Assembly: GCA_025667525.1 (NCBI GenBank)
Contig: CM046877.1
Span: 296,418,364 to 296,482,363 of the forward strand
DNA length: 64,000 nt
Reading direction: 5' to 3'
From: Glebionis coronaria
Lineage: Eukaryota; Streptophyta; Magnoliopsida; Asterales; Asteraceae
Shown: piece by piece, positions 46,297 through 58,249 of the stretch
How the letters are laid out: the number at the start of each line of letters is the position of its first letter
How positions within the stretch are numbered: the first letter of the stretch is position 1
Position numbers and translations under genes: made by a program
The notes under the pieces: model-generated
Seen by the model: only the letters and a program-made list of their open reading frames with translations
What the model was told of the DNA's origin: nothing
Databases searched by the model: none

Positions 46297-49158
46297 TCAC
46301 GTTTCCATTCCTAACCTTAGGTACCCATTTATATCCTGAGGACATTGATTAGCAAACCACCATTTCCAAGACTTGCTAGCAGACTCATATAATTCCCTAA
46401 TTCGGCTTCTAGAGTTCTTAGGAGTAGAGTCTGATGCAATATTTTCCTTAGGAGGGGTTTCACTAGAATGATTCACTTTGTGCTTGGGTTTACTAGCACT
46501 AATAGGCATCACAAGTTGCTTCTTAGTTCTAGTATCTACGCCTTTGATTTTATTCGAAGCAAGCATAGAATGATTAGCATTGGCACATTTTCCACATTTC
46601 ACAAAAACAAACTTAACATTCAAAGCATTCAAAGTCGAATCATTCAAATCGTCATTACATGCGATTAAAAACGTTTTATTCTTAGAAACATTTAAAATCC
46701 TAGTGTGGTCTTCTACGTTCTTCATCTTCCCTTGACTCTTGTTTTGCCAAACCTTTTCATTCTTTGGATTGATCTTAAGCTGTGGCCGGCTAACGCTAGC
46801 AGTGGGGACTACTCCTGTAGTAAAAGACACACATCTATTAGTGATTCTAGGAGTCTGAGATGATTGACTTTCATTGTTGTGTGTGGGTTTAGTGACCAAT
46901 CTATACATCCTCGGTTTAATCCCATTCTTGTTCTTAATGGCTTGTGCTTGAATATCCATTTTGGGGGTAAGTTGTGGTAACCTATCCTTCCCATCCGTCT
47001 TGGGGGCAAATCCAGATTTTGTAAATGAAGAATTTGAGAAAACAGATGGTTTTCCAAAGACAGAAGGTTGAGTCACTTTATACGCATTAGGTTTTCTAGC
47101 AACGGGTTTCTTAAATCTAGGTTCCACAATGTTCCCACCCATCTTAGCAACGAGTTTCTTCAACTCTTCGATTGCTATGTCTTTTTCTTGTAACTGAGCT
47201 TTCAAATCCGTAATTTCCAAACACTTTTCCTTCATTTGTTTAAACGTTTTGGAGAGTTTTTCTTGCAAGTTGTTATCTTGTGGAAAACGACCAACGTCTT
47301 TTTGCAAAGCAAGTTCAAGAGAATGACAATGTTTTTGAAAGAAATCCGTTTTGTGTTGAAGTAACTCAAAAGCCTTTTTATCAACATTTTCTTTACATTT
47401 CGAAAGCTCTGTTTCAAGTCGTTCACACTCTTTGATTTTATCAAGATATTTGCATGCAACATCAGAATATTCATCTATATCAGCACAACACTGAAGAGTA
47501 ACACACAAAATATCTTTGGAGAGACATTCTTCCAAGAGTAGATCATATACGTGTGAAAAATCTGATTTTTCATTTTGAAGTTCCTCAATTTCTTTTTCAA
47601 GAGACTCAACATATTTCAAATCATCAAACATTTAAGATCAAATTAATTTTTCAAACTCAAGAACATTTTCTTTGATTATCTTCGTGTTTGGTATTAAAAG
47701 TTCTTTCACAAGAACAGTTATGTCGTGAGGAATCTCTGTTTTCCACTTATCCTTCTGACGTTTTCCCAATCGCTTTCAACAATGGATTAAACATTATCAA
47801 TGTACTGTTTAAGAATACCAAGTGTTTTTCGACTTTTGCTTTTAGAAGCATCAAGAGGCAAATAGTTAATATATTTAAAAACATTTGATTTCTTAGTGTC
47901 AAAAAATTTCTTCCATTGAATTCTCCTTTGTTTGCATTCAAGAAACAATTCCTCACGAGACTTCTATTTTTGTGGAGTGAAAAGACCATAAAGACTGTTT
48001 TCATAAGCATAATTATATGGTTTCACAAAATCTTTATTGACCGGTGATCTACTCTCCTCATCCCAAAGGGACGTCTCTTCATTATCGAGGCTAGCTACTG
48101 GGCATTCATGATCAGTCCATTCGGACTCATCAAGATATAAGTGGGGGTTAGCAGCTTGAGCTTGTTTGAGGTACTTGGGAGTTGCAAAACTAGGTTGACC
48201 CTGTAAAAACGACCGAGGTGCTATCATTCTGACGGTTTGAATAGAGTCATGCGTGTTATAAACAACTTTTTTTCAAAAAATCAACTTGTTCTTTGAGATC
48301 CTTTACTTTTTAGTATCTTTGCCTTGTCTATTTTTGAAATCTTGTTTTAATTTTTCAACCTCTTGTTTCTTTTCATCAAGAATTTTAACAGAATCGATGG
48401 TATTCATGGAAAGCCTTTGTTCAAGTTCATTAACTTTTGTTGTGGCAAGGTACGTTTTTTGACGTTCGTCACTTAACAAAACATTAAACTGACGTTTTTC
48501 TTTAGTTAACAAAGCAAGAGCTTCATTGTATTTATTTTCAAAATCGTCCTTTTTAACGTTAATGACACGATTTTTGTACCCCTCAAGCTCTTTGGTCTTT
48601 TGAATAAGCTCAGCCCTATAACTATCAATTTTCTCACTAGATTTTATAAGAGCGGCTTTGCTTTCTTCAAAGTTTTGAATGAGCGCTGCGTTTGCTTTCT
48701 TTAATTGCTTTTGACTCTTTTTGGTTTCATTGACATCCTTTTGTAAACTAGCAATTAAATTAGCAAGCTCGACACGCTCCTCGTCATCATACTCATTTGC
48801 ATGTTGATCATCCTCAAACTCATTATTGCACATGTCTGATGTATCAGGGTTTGGTATTGCTATCAACCGTTTCCATCATACATGTGTCAGTAACTGTCGT
48901 TGGTAGATCACTATGCTCATGGGTATCACCAAACACATTATAATCATCATCATCATGTTGTACCTTAGCAATTGGCTCGGTATCAAAGATAGGACCATTG
49001 TCATATTCAGTGACAGTGATAACCTCATGAATCTTTTCCATGTATAAATAATGTGCCTCAAGTTCTTGGTCGGAGAGTTCATCATTTGTGTCATCAAGCA
49101 TCTCTCCTTCCTCAGCTGATAACTTGATCCCAGCTTCCATCTTCTTGCATAGCAGCAT
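46297..49158 (-). pseudogene. Element D gag-pol linker region with coiled coils
   Basis: Open pieces at 49158-48844, 48866-48303, 48227-47964 and 47631-46297 lie in different frames. They are rich in charged heptads (KELEGYKNRVINVKKDDFE; KYVESLEKEIEELQNEK), with an acidic segment before them and a basic Ser/Thr-rich segment after them. Such long coiled-coil linkers between the zinc knuckle and protease are usual in this Asteraceae copia group. Frameshifts separate the pieces. Confidence 0.7.
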
Positions 49159-50470
49159 CTTTTCCTTAGATACCCATAATCTTTAACCCTCTTTGGCTGC
49201 CTACATTCCCTAGCCAGATGCCCAAACCCTTTGCAGTTAAAACATTGAATCCCACTTTGTTGCACTACTTGAGTACCAACAGTTTTCCTATTTCCAACAA
49301 CAGTAGCAACCCTCTGATTATCATTCCTTGCGGTACGTCGATCATACTTTGGAGGAGTCTCAGCACGCCTTCGTGTGTCATACCTTGGAGGACTTTGAGT
49401 GTAATTTTTCCTCGTGTTGGATGATGTTCAAAGATTGTTGTTGGTGGGTGGATAGATTTTCTTGTAAGACTTCATGATGAAAGCCATTTGTTGCTTGAAT
49501 TTCCTATCCTTTTGAGCTTGTTCTTCGTCCCTATCCTCTTCGGATGATTGCTCAAGTGATGGTGATGGTGCTCTTGCAACTTCTTTGCCTCGGGATCTTG
49601 TTGGAGCATGTGACTTAGAGATAATGGAAAATCGAGGTGATGATGATTGAGTAGAGTAGGTCTTTGAAACATGAGAACGATAAACTGGGTAATGCTGAGT
49701 GGTAGACACCAAAGCAAGTGGATTCAAAACCTTTACAGCACGTTCAGCTCGAAATTCATTTGCCTCATTTTGAAATTGTTTCAAAATATCGAAGAGCGTG
49801 TGATATGAAACTTCGTCTAATTTTGGTTGTTGTTTCACCAAGGTGACAAACCGTGTCCATTCTGGTTGAAGTTGCTGTAGAAATTGGACATTGACTTGCA
49901 TGGTGGAAACTTGCAAGTTGTTTCGGGTCATTTCATTCATCATTTTGCGGAATCGGGAGTAATAAGAATCAATTGATTCCCCATCCTTTGATTTAAACTT
50001 GCCAAAGTTACAAAACATCTTAGTTTTCATGTCTTGTTTGTTTAGTGGTTCACCTTGTTGCATCTTTCAATAGCCGTCCACATATCATTAGCAATAGGGC
50101 ATGCATCAACCGTGGAATAAATATCATCTCCTATGCCACTGAGAATTAAGTATATTGCTTCCTTCTCTGAATCAAACCAAGCACGATTCTCTGGTGTGAG
50201 ATCGTTTCTCTTTTCATCACGTTCATAAACAAGTTGTGTGTCAGTTGTGTCTGTGGCTGGTACGGCAGGAACTTGAACCCTTGAGAGTTTATAGGGTCCA
50301 TAAAAAATACATTTCCTTAAAGCATCACTGTTAGGTTTTGTGTCAAGATAACGTAGAAAACGAGATTGCCATTGATCATATCGACCTGACACAAGCATTG
50401 TTGGTCTTTCTTTGTTACCCGCCACCATTATGTTGTTGTTCATCACACGATATTCGGTAGTAGAATCCAT
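49159..50470 (-). pseudogene. Element D gag
   Basis: The start ATG at 50470 gives MDSTTEYRVMNNN. The gag core (RYDQWQSRFLRYLD, DMWTAIER) loses frame near 50050, where one base appears to be missing, and continues as LQQGEPLNKQD and MQVNVQFLQQLQPEW. A stop follows at 49428. After it comes a zinc knuckle CFNCKGFGHLAREC near 49240, which ends in another frame change at RVKDYGYL. Confidence 0.85.
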
Positions 50471-51203
50471 CTCAAAATTTGTTGAAGTAAAAAAGGATCT
50501 TAAGTAGATATATTGTGATTGTTGTTGTCGAGAAAAGATGTTAGAATCCCCTAAAAATTGTCTTCTCAAGAAACCAAAAATTCTAAAGCGAAAAATCACA
50601 CGAAAATTTTTCAAAAACACATTTTCGAAAATTAGCAAAGATTTCGCAATGTAGTATTCAATTCCGCAATAGTGGTTCAAGGTGGCACAATTCCGCAAAG
50701 TTTTGAATTAATTCCGCAATATTTTTCGAATTTAATTCCGCAATGTTAGAATTAATTCCGCAATAGTTTTTCGAATTTAAGTCCGCAATGTTTGAAATAA
50801 TTCCGCGATAATTCGCGAATTCAATTCCACAATTCCTTTATAATTCCGCAATCACACATAGATTCAATTCCGCAATTCCTTATAACTCCGCAATCACTCA
50901 AAGATTCAATTCCGCCATTCTTCAATAATTCCGCAATCACTCAAAGAATCAATTCCGCAATTCTTCAATAATTTCGCAATAGTTGTACTGATTCCGCAAT
51001 TGCAAAAATATGTGAATAATTCCGCAATATTTGGAATAATTCCGTAATACAAACATATTCAATTTCGCAATGTAGATGGATATTGCGAAATTATTGGCAG
51101 ACTTTCTAAAAAATAGGATCTTGGATGTACTTTATGAAATTCGAGATTTCAAGCCTAAAAAGAAGCCAAACACCACAAAATTTCGCGTTTTTAACCAATC
51201 TAA
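50471..51203 (-). other. Leader of element D with ATTGCGGAAT microrepeats
   Basis: From about 50650 to 51070 the word aattccgcaat (minus ATTGCGGAATT) recurs about 20 times at irregular distances, often next to attcgaat. No ORF starts upstream of gag here. The sequence ends at ccaatctaa, where the CACTA terminus begins. Confidence 0.75.
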
Positions 51204-51510
51204 CACTACAAGAAAATGAAGCTATTGTAGCATTTTAAAAGCAACACTTTTAAAACTGTTGCCTTATACACTTCAAGAATAATAAAGCGACATTTTAGTA
51301 AATAAGTGTTGCATTTAAGGATCTAACGCAGCATATATATTTTAGTGTCGCATCTTTTATTGTTATATGCAACCCTTTATAAAAGTGTTGCCTTTCTTAA
51401 ATGAAAAGTTCCAACACTTTGCTTTAAAGTGCTGCAAATGTTATTCACGCATGCAACATTATGAAAAGTGTTGCACAACATACTGAAAAGTGTTGGCATT
51501 TACATACATT
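51204..51510. repeat. CACTA terminal inverted repeat end and subterminal repeats
   Basis: After the terminus, words of the type agtgttgc and gcaacact recur in both orientations about a dozen times. Such repeats are the binding sites of the TnpA-type protein in this superfamily. Confidence 0.8.
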
Positions 51511-52450
51511 TTAAACCAAAGGAGTATAAGATAATTGTTAAAGATTTTAATGAAAATTTTCATTTATTTGAAATGATAGTTGATAAATCTAAGAGTGCCT
51601 ATCTAACTACGTTATAAGAAACTGATGTCAAGACACCCTTTTTTCATCATGCCTATTTTAGGTTGTATTTTTTGTGATCATATGTATATGAACATAGGTA
51701 AGGCTAAGCATCAAGTCAAACGTGAACTGAAGAGAAATGTGTGGAAAAGATGGAACAAAACCGAACCGCATTGAACCGTGGTCGGCTCAGGTTTTTCGAG
51801 TTTAGTTGGCCAGGTTTTTGGTTTACACAACATGAGACTGAAACAAAAAAATGGAGGGAAAGTGCAACAAAACTTTTTTCAAATAAATAATATATAATTC
51901 AACATCACAATGGCTAGAATGAGAATACACTACCAATAAAGAGCAAAGAATAAGTTCCATAGCTACTACAGTAGGTGCTAATTGCAAAATGAGTAGCTAA
52001 AATGAAAAACCCAAATAGCATGGGAATTACAAGTTTGATCCATATCACCAAAATGAGTACTGTAGATAAATGAGTACAATAGACAAAAAGAAAATATAGC
52101 AGCAAAAAAATGCAGCAACAAGAAATAAAAGTAAGTTATCAAGTGTCAACATCACGCTTCATCAATTGCATTTGTATCTTCGACAGTTTTTGCAATCCTG
52201 TGTCGTTTGAGAAGCAAGCACGAAACATCTCCTTTCTAGTTAGCTCATTTCCAGTTAAACATTGTTCAAACAAAATATAATCTCAATTACAGATTTTACA
52301 TCAAGACCTGCACAATAAGATATTAGTATCTTTAGTTCTTCGCGCACCCAAAACAACGATGACTGTGATACATTTTTATGGTATTAATCCTTAATTACAT
52401 AACATTTTCCTAATTATCGTAATGTCTTAACTTCAGTTACACCGTCGTAT
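51511..52450. other. Non-coding interior sequence
   Basis: AT-rich, no supported gene. Nothing recognised. Confidence 0.4.
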
Positions 52451-52456
52451 AAGTAG

Positions 52457-52464
52457 TATAAATA
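52457..52464 (+). promoter_or_regulatory. TATA box upstream of the zinc-finger gene
   Basis: TATAAATA lies 143 bp before the ATG at 52600. It is followed by a C-rich stretch and the repeat agctagctagct. Confidence 0.5.
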
Positions 52465-52599
52465 CCTTCCTTAGCTACATACGAAATTATATATCCACTT
52501 CTCATAACCTAGCTAGCTAGCTCGAAGTACCAAAGCAGATCACTTATTAGGCTACAAACTCATCTGTTTAAAAAATTTATACTATTCGTGATCGTAAAT

Positions 52600-53025
52600 A
52601 TGATGATGGGAGGCAAATATTCAAACGATGGCGTTGAGGAGTTTGCTCGCGTCAACGCGAGAAATATTACACAAAAAATATTAGAAGGTGACCCTGATGT
52701 TGCTAAACGTTTTAAAGGTATTTACAAGTGCAAAGAAAAGGGTCGCGACAAGGAATTTGATAGTCATCAAGCTCTGGGCGGCCATCGAGCCGGCCATAAG
52801 AACTTTAGAACTCTACACAATGGGAACCGTGGGTCTCAACCTAGGTTTCATATATGCAAATTATGTGGAATGGGGTTTCCAATCGGGCAGTCGTTGGGAG
52901 GTCACATGCGGAAGCATAGGCTAGGAAAACTCAATATTAATAAAAATATGGTTCTACGTTGTCCTGTTGATTCTAAGTCTTTATCTTCTTGTGGTGTGAC
53001 TGTGAGTTACTTCATCAGTAGTTAA
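52600..53025 (+). CDS. C2H2 zinc-finger protein, ZAT-like, with a degenerate first finger
   Basis: This is a single-exon ORF of 141 codons from ATG 52600 (12 bp upstream there is only a GTG). The second finger is complete: CKLCGMGFPIGQSLGGHMRKH, C-x2-C-x12-H-x3-H, with the plant-type QxLGGH motif. The first finger keeps the helix SHQALGGHRAGH but has only one cysteine (YKCKEKGRDKEF), so it should not bind zinc in the usual way. The N-terminus (EEFARVNARNITQKILEGDPD) has no match that I know, and no EAR repression motif is seen at the C-terminus. It lies inside the presumed CACTA element, so it may be a captured host gene copy. A DNA-binding nuclear regulator is likely from the family, but this copy may be non-functional. 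Confidence 0.7.
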   Translation: MMMGGKYSNDGVEEFARVNARNITQKILEGDPDVAKRFKGIYKCKEKGRDKEFDSHQALGGHRAGHKNFRTLHNGNRGSQPRFHICKLCGMGFPIGQSLGGHMRKHRLGKLNINKNMVLRCPVDSKSLSSCGVTVSYFISS

Positions 53026-55279
53026 AAATCATTTGAATTCGATTTAAACATATTGCCCGAACAGAAGGAAGAATAAGAGAATGCAGTTCAATAGCAGTAT
53101 CGATATATATGTATCCAAACCATGCATGGGGATTTATCAGAAACTCAAATGTAACCATATGATATGTTATTTAAAATATAGTTCGATCTTCTGTTTTTTC
53201 TCTTTATTGTTTTTGATCTTTTCTCAATTTTCTAACGAGGAGAGCCAGTGATTTACCGAAGGAAAACAGTCGCAATCTGTTGCAAATTACCCTTTTGTAC
53301 ATGTAACTGATCTATAAATATTTTACTGAAGTCTGTCTTTAAAGGAGTTTGGGATTGCTTAATTTTACTGCTTATCTGTGTATTTTTAGGAAGATATGCA
53401 GTTTTTAGTGCTTGGGAGTTGGGATACAATTTAACTATAGCTTATTTGAGATGCTACTAGAATAGCTTAATTTTACTGCTTATCTCTAACAAAATAACTC
53501 TTAATCCTATGCAAATAATTGGTTGTTAATAATTGATCTGCTTTCTGCTTTATGCAAACTAAGAAATTTGGGAAGTCTAGTCTAAACTACTTAATTATTC
53601 TTACACTGTTTATATGCAGAAAAGGTAAAAAAAAAATAAAAAAATCTGAAGTTCCAAAATTGCTGAAGTGGTAAATTTCAAAGCTGGGCTGATACACCGT
53701 ATCGTGAGAGGTCACAGTAGCTTCGAAGAGCACATTCTAAAGTTATTGTTTCCTATAATCTATGCTTTAGCAGCTAAGAAATCCAGGGCTGAAAGGAAGG
53801 GGGGGGGGGGCACTTAATGCAGAGACGAGGCATCTGCCCTTCTTCATTTCTCGCAAATTCTACTCAGTTAATTGCCAACTCGATATTTGCTCTTTATTTT
53901 GGATTGTAAGTGGCAGGTGATTCCTCGGTCTTTCCTACACCTATTTATGAATTTTTGGTAATGTATTTGTTGTCTACTACATGTCTGCAGGTTTAAGTCT
54001 TTTTTTTCTCCTTACTGTGTTGTCTGCTACAGATCATATTGTGTTTAAACATAATTAGGGATGTTTGTTTTAGCTAATTTGATAAGCTTATTAGCTCAAT
54101 TTTTAATAGCTTATGCGCTTAACGCTCTTGAGCTTATGGTTTAAGTTCAGAAGCTGTAGTATGACGACACGCTATCTAAAAACATCACTGAATGAACCCA
54201 AGTAAAAACGTCAAACATGTACATAAATGGTAAGATTTTATGACTCACGAAAACCACACGAGTACAACTCGGGCATAATGTAGTGGCCCGTTTTCATTCA
54301 AGTAACAAACCAAATGACATTTGTGGAGATAACTCGATACAAGACGATTGTCATAATGTCCATTATTACTAAGAACAAACAATGAGAAGGTGTGAGACTT
54401 ACGGTTGTGTAGAATGAACCTTCAATGTAATTTGTCTTCCCAGCGGATCCTTTGTTTCCATCCTATTTACACAAAAACATTAGTTTACATTAGCACTTGC
54501 TTTAGTACAAGATAGCATACCGTTTTTTAACGATAACTCTAATCAAAGTTACAAACACCATAGAGAACCTATGAAGCCTGACTTGGACTTAAACTCGATA
54601 TAACTTCTCTAATAACAGTCGAACCAATTAAGTGTCATGAAGAATACCCTTCTAACTTACATAATTTTTATATGATTGTTTTCATATAAGTGCTAATAGT
54701 TTTTCGTCTTACTGTATGCATCGTTTTAAATTCAAAAAGTAGTACTGTATAGAATAATAACCCTGGCCAACAACCTAAGATTGACACCCCTAGCTGTCAG
54801 ACACACCCACTAACTCCATAATGATCACTATATAACTCCCTGCTGCAAACCCATGAAGAGTTGACAACAACCAACGTATGCTCCTAAGATATAGCCAAAA
54901 CACATGATCTGCAGCCTAGGCTCAAGAAAAATTCCAAAGCAAGTAATGTTTAGGATCAGAACTAAAACCAACAGATAGCGTTTTACATTTCACACTAATC
55001 CATTGTAACATTTGAACATATTTCTGTCTAGCAAGCGTTTCATCATCTAAATGTACAATTATAATCTACGAGACAATTCTACTTATTTATACTCGACTAT
55101 TATCATAAATTTGCAAATTTTAGATTTTAATAAAGCTACAGTAACTCCGGAAAAACATAATGAGGCAACTGGGGTCAATGGATCATTTTCCGACGTAGTA
55201 AATAAATGTACTCAAGAAGCTAAATTTAGGTATGTATAGTATGTGAAAGCAAGTATACTTAAATAAAACTTTCACCTGG
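53026..55279. other. Non-coding stretch with MITE-like pieces
   Basis: Two stretches, near 53345 and 54058, begin like hAT-type MITE ends (gtttgggattgcttaatttta; gggatgtttgttttagct). A run of 12 G lies at 53799-53810. No gene is supported. Downstream exons of the TNP2-type gene at 55280 (minus strand) would be expected here but none was recognised. Confidence 0.4.
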
Positions 55280-55702
55280 TCAATCCTTAAAGCTACGATA
55301 AAACTTTTTGGCTTCTTCATTTAGGCCTTCGTGTACATTACGATTTGTTTTCTCTAGGGTATCATGAAATCTATCATGTAATAACTCATCCATGTTGTCA
55401 TGCATGGTTGTATCATCTTCGGTAACAGTATTAGCTCTAGTATTAGTTCTTGTTTTTGTGGGGGGGACCTCTCCATGAAAATTCCACACATAGTAATTTC
55501 TTACAAATCCTTGTCCTGTTAAATGATCTTTTACCTCGTTTCTACTACCCCAGAAACGGTTTCTACACTGATTGCATGGACAATGAATTTCACCTCCCCT
55601 TGCCGACTTAGCAAAAGCAGCATCAAGAAATTCCTTAACTCCATCTTCAAACTCAGGCAATCTTCTAGGGTAATACATCCATTCTCTACCATCGTTCACC
55701 AT
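55280..55702 (-). pseudogene. TNP2-type CACTA transposase, N-terminal transposase-associated domain only
   Basis: The ORF starts at ATG 55702 (MVNDGREWMYYPRR). It contains the transposase-associated zinc-binding pattern with CPCNQCRN, HL..GF..YY.WNFHGE and a charged tail ending EAKKFYRSFKD. In full-length CACTA transposases this domain is followed by several hundred residues with the catalytic part. Here a TGA follows directly and no continuation is visible to the left. It is a truncated first exon or a dead copy. Confidence 0.75.
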
Positions 55703-57083
55703 ATCTCAATGTCCTGAACAAAACATATGGTTGTTTACACCACAATTAACCATAATAAGTAGGTATTTGACTAGCTCAAGTATAACTTGGTTTGGTTACG
55801 ATTAAGCAACAGTAGATTTATGGCAACGTATTACTAAAGTGTTGGAAGTTAACTCTGCTACTAAGATCTCCTCGTGTCAAGTACTAGAAATTCAAGTTCA
55901 TGTCCAAGTTATATATTCTCAAGTTCAGGTTTCAAAGTTTACGTTCTTTAGATCAGGTTTCAAATCTTCAAAATTTTACTTTCAAGATCATGTCATAACA
56001 TTCAGATACAAGACACGCAACATACAGGCTCACTAATGCAGAAAACAAACTTAGATTGTCATTTGTCAAAAGGTCCTAATTCCTTAATCAAAGCTGTAAA
56101 ATTACAAGCAAACTTGGCATATATTACATATAATAACATAGATTAAGTCTACAAACAACAATATCACACCAAAAAATAAAACTAAAAACTACAACTGTCA
56201 TTTAGACATTTCATCAAACAGTTGGCATTCACAATATGCAAATGTGCAACAAATATAAAAAATTGATAGATCACAAGTAATAAAGAAAGAAAAACTGTAT
56301 ATGAAACTTACTTTGCAAACACAATGGTCAAAGGAGAGATATATGCCCAGTTTTCCTTGTCACGGAGATGATTAAATAAACTGAAATGAAATGGTCAAAC
56401 GGGGAGCAAGAATCATCAAATATGAAGTGGGGACGCGAACAGAAGGGTTGGGTGTTGAATTATCATGGTTTACAACACGTCTGAAAGTAGTTGAGGATGG
56501 AGATGAAAGAAACGTGGTTTCTAACTGTCAACTCTGTGCGAGTAATTGGTGGGAAAATAATTGGCGGGGATATTACTTTTGGCGGGGGAAATTAGCGGGT
56601 ACTCACATATAGGAGGGAAGATTCCAAAATATTTACTTTTTAAATAAAATTAGGCTATTGGTGTAAGTTTTAAGTAAAAAAAGTATGTACAATATTAAAA
56701 AGATTAGTCATATTATTTGAATCGATCCGAACCGAATTAGCAATTTATTTAACAAATGGTTAATTTTTTAGTATTCAGATTACCCAGTTCAATAACAGAT
56801 CAATCAAAATAAATTAACCTTACACATAATCGCACGTTTATGAATGTAGTTGAACTAGAGCGATTTTTATTCATAATCTCTCATTTGACAAAATTGACAT
56901 AAAAAATTTATATGCGTTCATTTGACTTTGTGAACATTAAAACAATATTGCCTGAATTGGGTGTTTTGTGATTATGATGTCATTGTTTGACTCAATGAGG
57001 TGTGCCTGTAATCTTAATAACCTTGGCGATATCAAATGAACACGTTTAATTTGAAACTCATATTTAAAAGTGATGTAGCATAG
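55703..57083. other. Non-coding AT-rich stretch
   Basis: No supported gene. Short ORFs at 55839 and 56391 lack any recognisable feature. Confidence 0.4.
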
Positions 57084-57323
57084 GCGATCTTTGTTTCTGC
57101 TTAAATGTATGTTTATGAGCTTATTTTATTTCGTCCTATATTTCATAATCTTTAACTTATTTGCTTACTTTTAGACTTATTAGCTCATATAAGTTTATTA
57201 TATGATAATATATTGATATAATAAGCTCACAAGTTTAAAAATGTCGAAAAATCAACACTTATGAAATATAAGCCCGAAATAAAATAAGCCCATAAGCCCA
57301 CATATAAGCCAAAACAAACATCC
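57084..57323. mobile_element. Foldback MITE (about 240 bp)
   Basis: The left end (gatctttgtttctgcttaaatgt) is an imperfect inverted copy of the right end (gccaaaacaaacatcc read on the other strand). The inverted similarity continues through ttatgagcttattttatttcg to the centre, so nearly the whole unit could fold into one hairpin. Exact ends and target duplication are uncertain. Confidence 0.6.
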
Positions 57324-57476
57324 TTTTAATGTTCTAATAATACTTAAGTTTACAACAATGTTTTAAATCCAGTGATTCAGACGGGTTAACCGATTGACCC
57401 GATTTCAATCGTTACAAATACAATTTATTATATTCTAGACATCACTAGTTCAAAGTCAGAATCAAACAAGTTACTC

Positions 57477-58135
57477 ATGCCGATCGCCCTCATCTCATGG
57501 AACATTTGGGAGTCAATGAACAAACTCATATTTGAACACACTCAACCTTGCCCCGCTCAAGTAATTTCGACCGTTCATGTTATGCTTCATGAAGTAGACA
57601 CAAGTGTTTCAGACAACTCAGATCCTAATCCGTCAACTCGAAATGACTCCTCTCAATATAGTTAAACTAAGTGAGTCCCCCTACTTCAAAAACAGTGAAG
57701 TTTAATTGTGATGGAGTCTTCAAACTGAACCAAGGATCTGTTGGAGTTGCAGCTCGTAATCATAAAGGATCTATGCTTTTATGTTTTGGGGAAATAGGCC
57801 TTACTTCTTCAGCACTAGCCATCGAGCTTATAACTTTACACAGAGCTTGTAGTCTTCCAATGATGAGGTTGACATGGTGCTATTATCGAGTCTCATTCAC
57901 AAGTCCATATCTCCCTTCCTTAAACAAAGTGTGATCCTCCCTGGTCCGTTGCTACTATTATTGATGACATCAAAGCTTGGGCTCTCCGCATAAATTGCAT
58001 TCCTCTTGAATGCCTCGTACTTGTAATCGAGTTACATGGAAAATCTTGCTCTTAATTCGGTTGCAAACTTTATATGGGATGTAAGTTTTCCTGTAGAAAT
58101 TACGTCCTTAGCGAGGAGTGATATTATGTAACTCT
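57477..58135 (+). pseudogene. LINE-type remnant: end of RT region and RNase H domain
   Basis: 57477-57665 encodes LISWNIWESMNKLIFE, typical of the region after the LINE reverse transcriptase. In another frame, 57671-57934 encodes VKFNCDGVFKLNQGSVGVAARNHKGS, the start of a plant RVT_3 RNase H with its first catalytic Asp. Later frames keep IIDDIKAWA, CNRVTWK and SVANFIWD. Frameshifts make it dead. Confidence 0.7.
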
Positions 58136-58249
58136 TCGGCGTTTCGTCTTTGTAGTTAAAAAAGTAAATAAAATTAATAGTAATTTGATTTTAATTGTTA
58201 ATGTTAACAGATAAAAAGGTCAGACCCAATGTTTGGTAACCCGATTTTG

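Larger units (their letters stand above)
42175..51203 (-). mobile_element. Element D: decayed copia retrotransposon, 5' end cut by a CACTA terminus
   Basis: In minus-strand sense it has a leader (51203-50471), frameshifted gag, long coiled-coil linker, pol, PPT (42563-42575) and LTR (42175-42562). The 5' LTR and PBS are beyond the CACTA insertion and not in the window. The proteins resemble copia families abundant in Asteraceae. Many frameshifts and stops show that it is old. Confidence 0.85.

Noticed and set aside
47688..47888. Plus-strand ORFs over the D linker region
   Set aside because: They are antisense to coiled-coil coding sequence of D and have no features of their own.
57841..57855. 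cttgtagt as the right CACTA terminus
   Set aside because: The match to ATTTTCTTGTAGTG is only a few bases, it lies within the LINE RNase H remnant, and the D leader does not continue after it.
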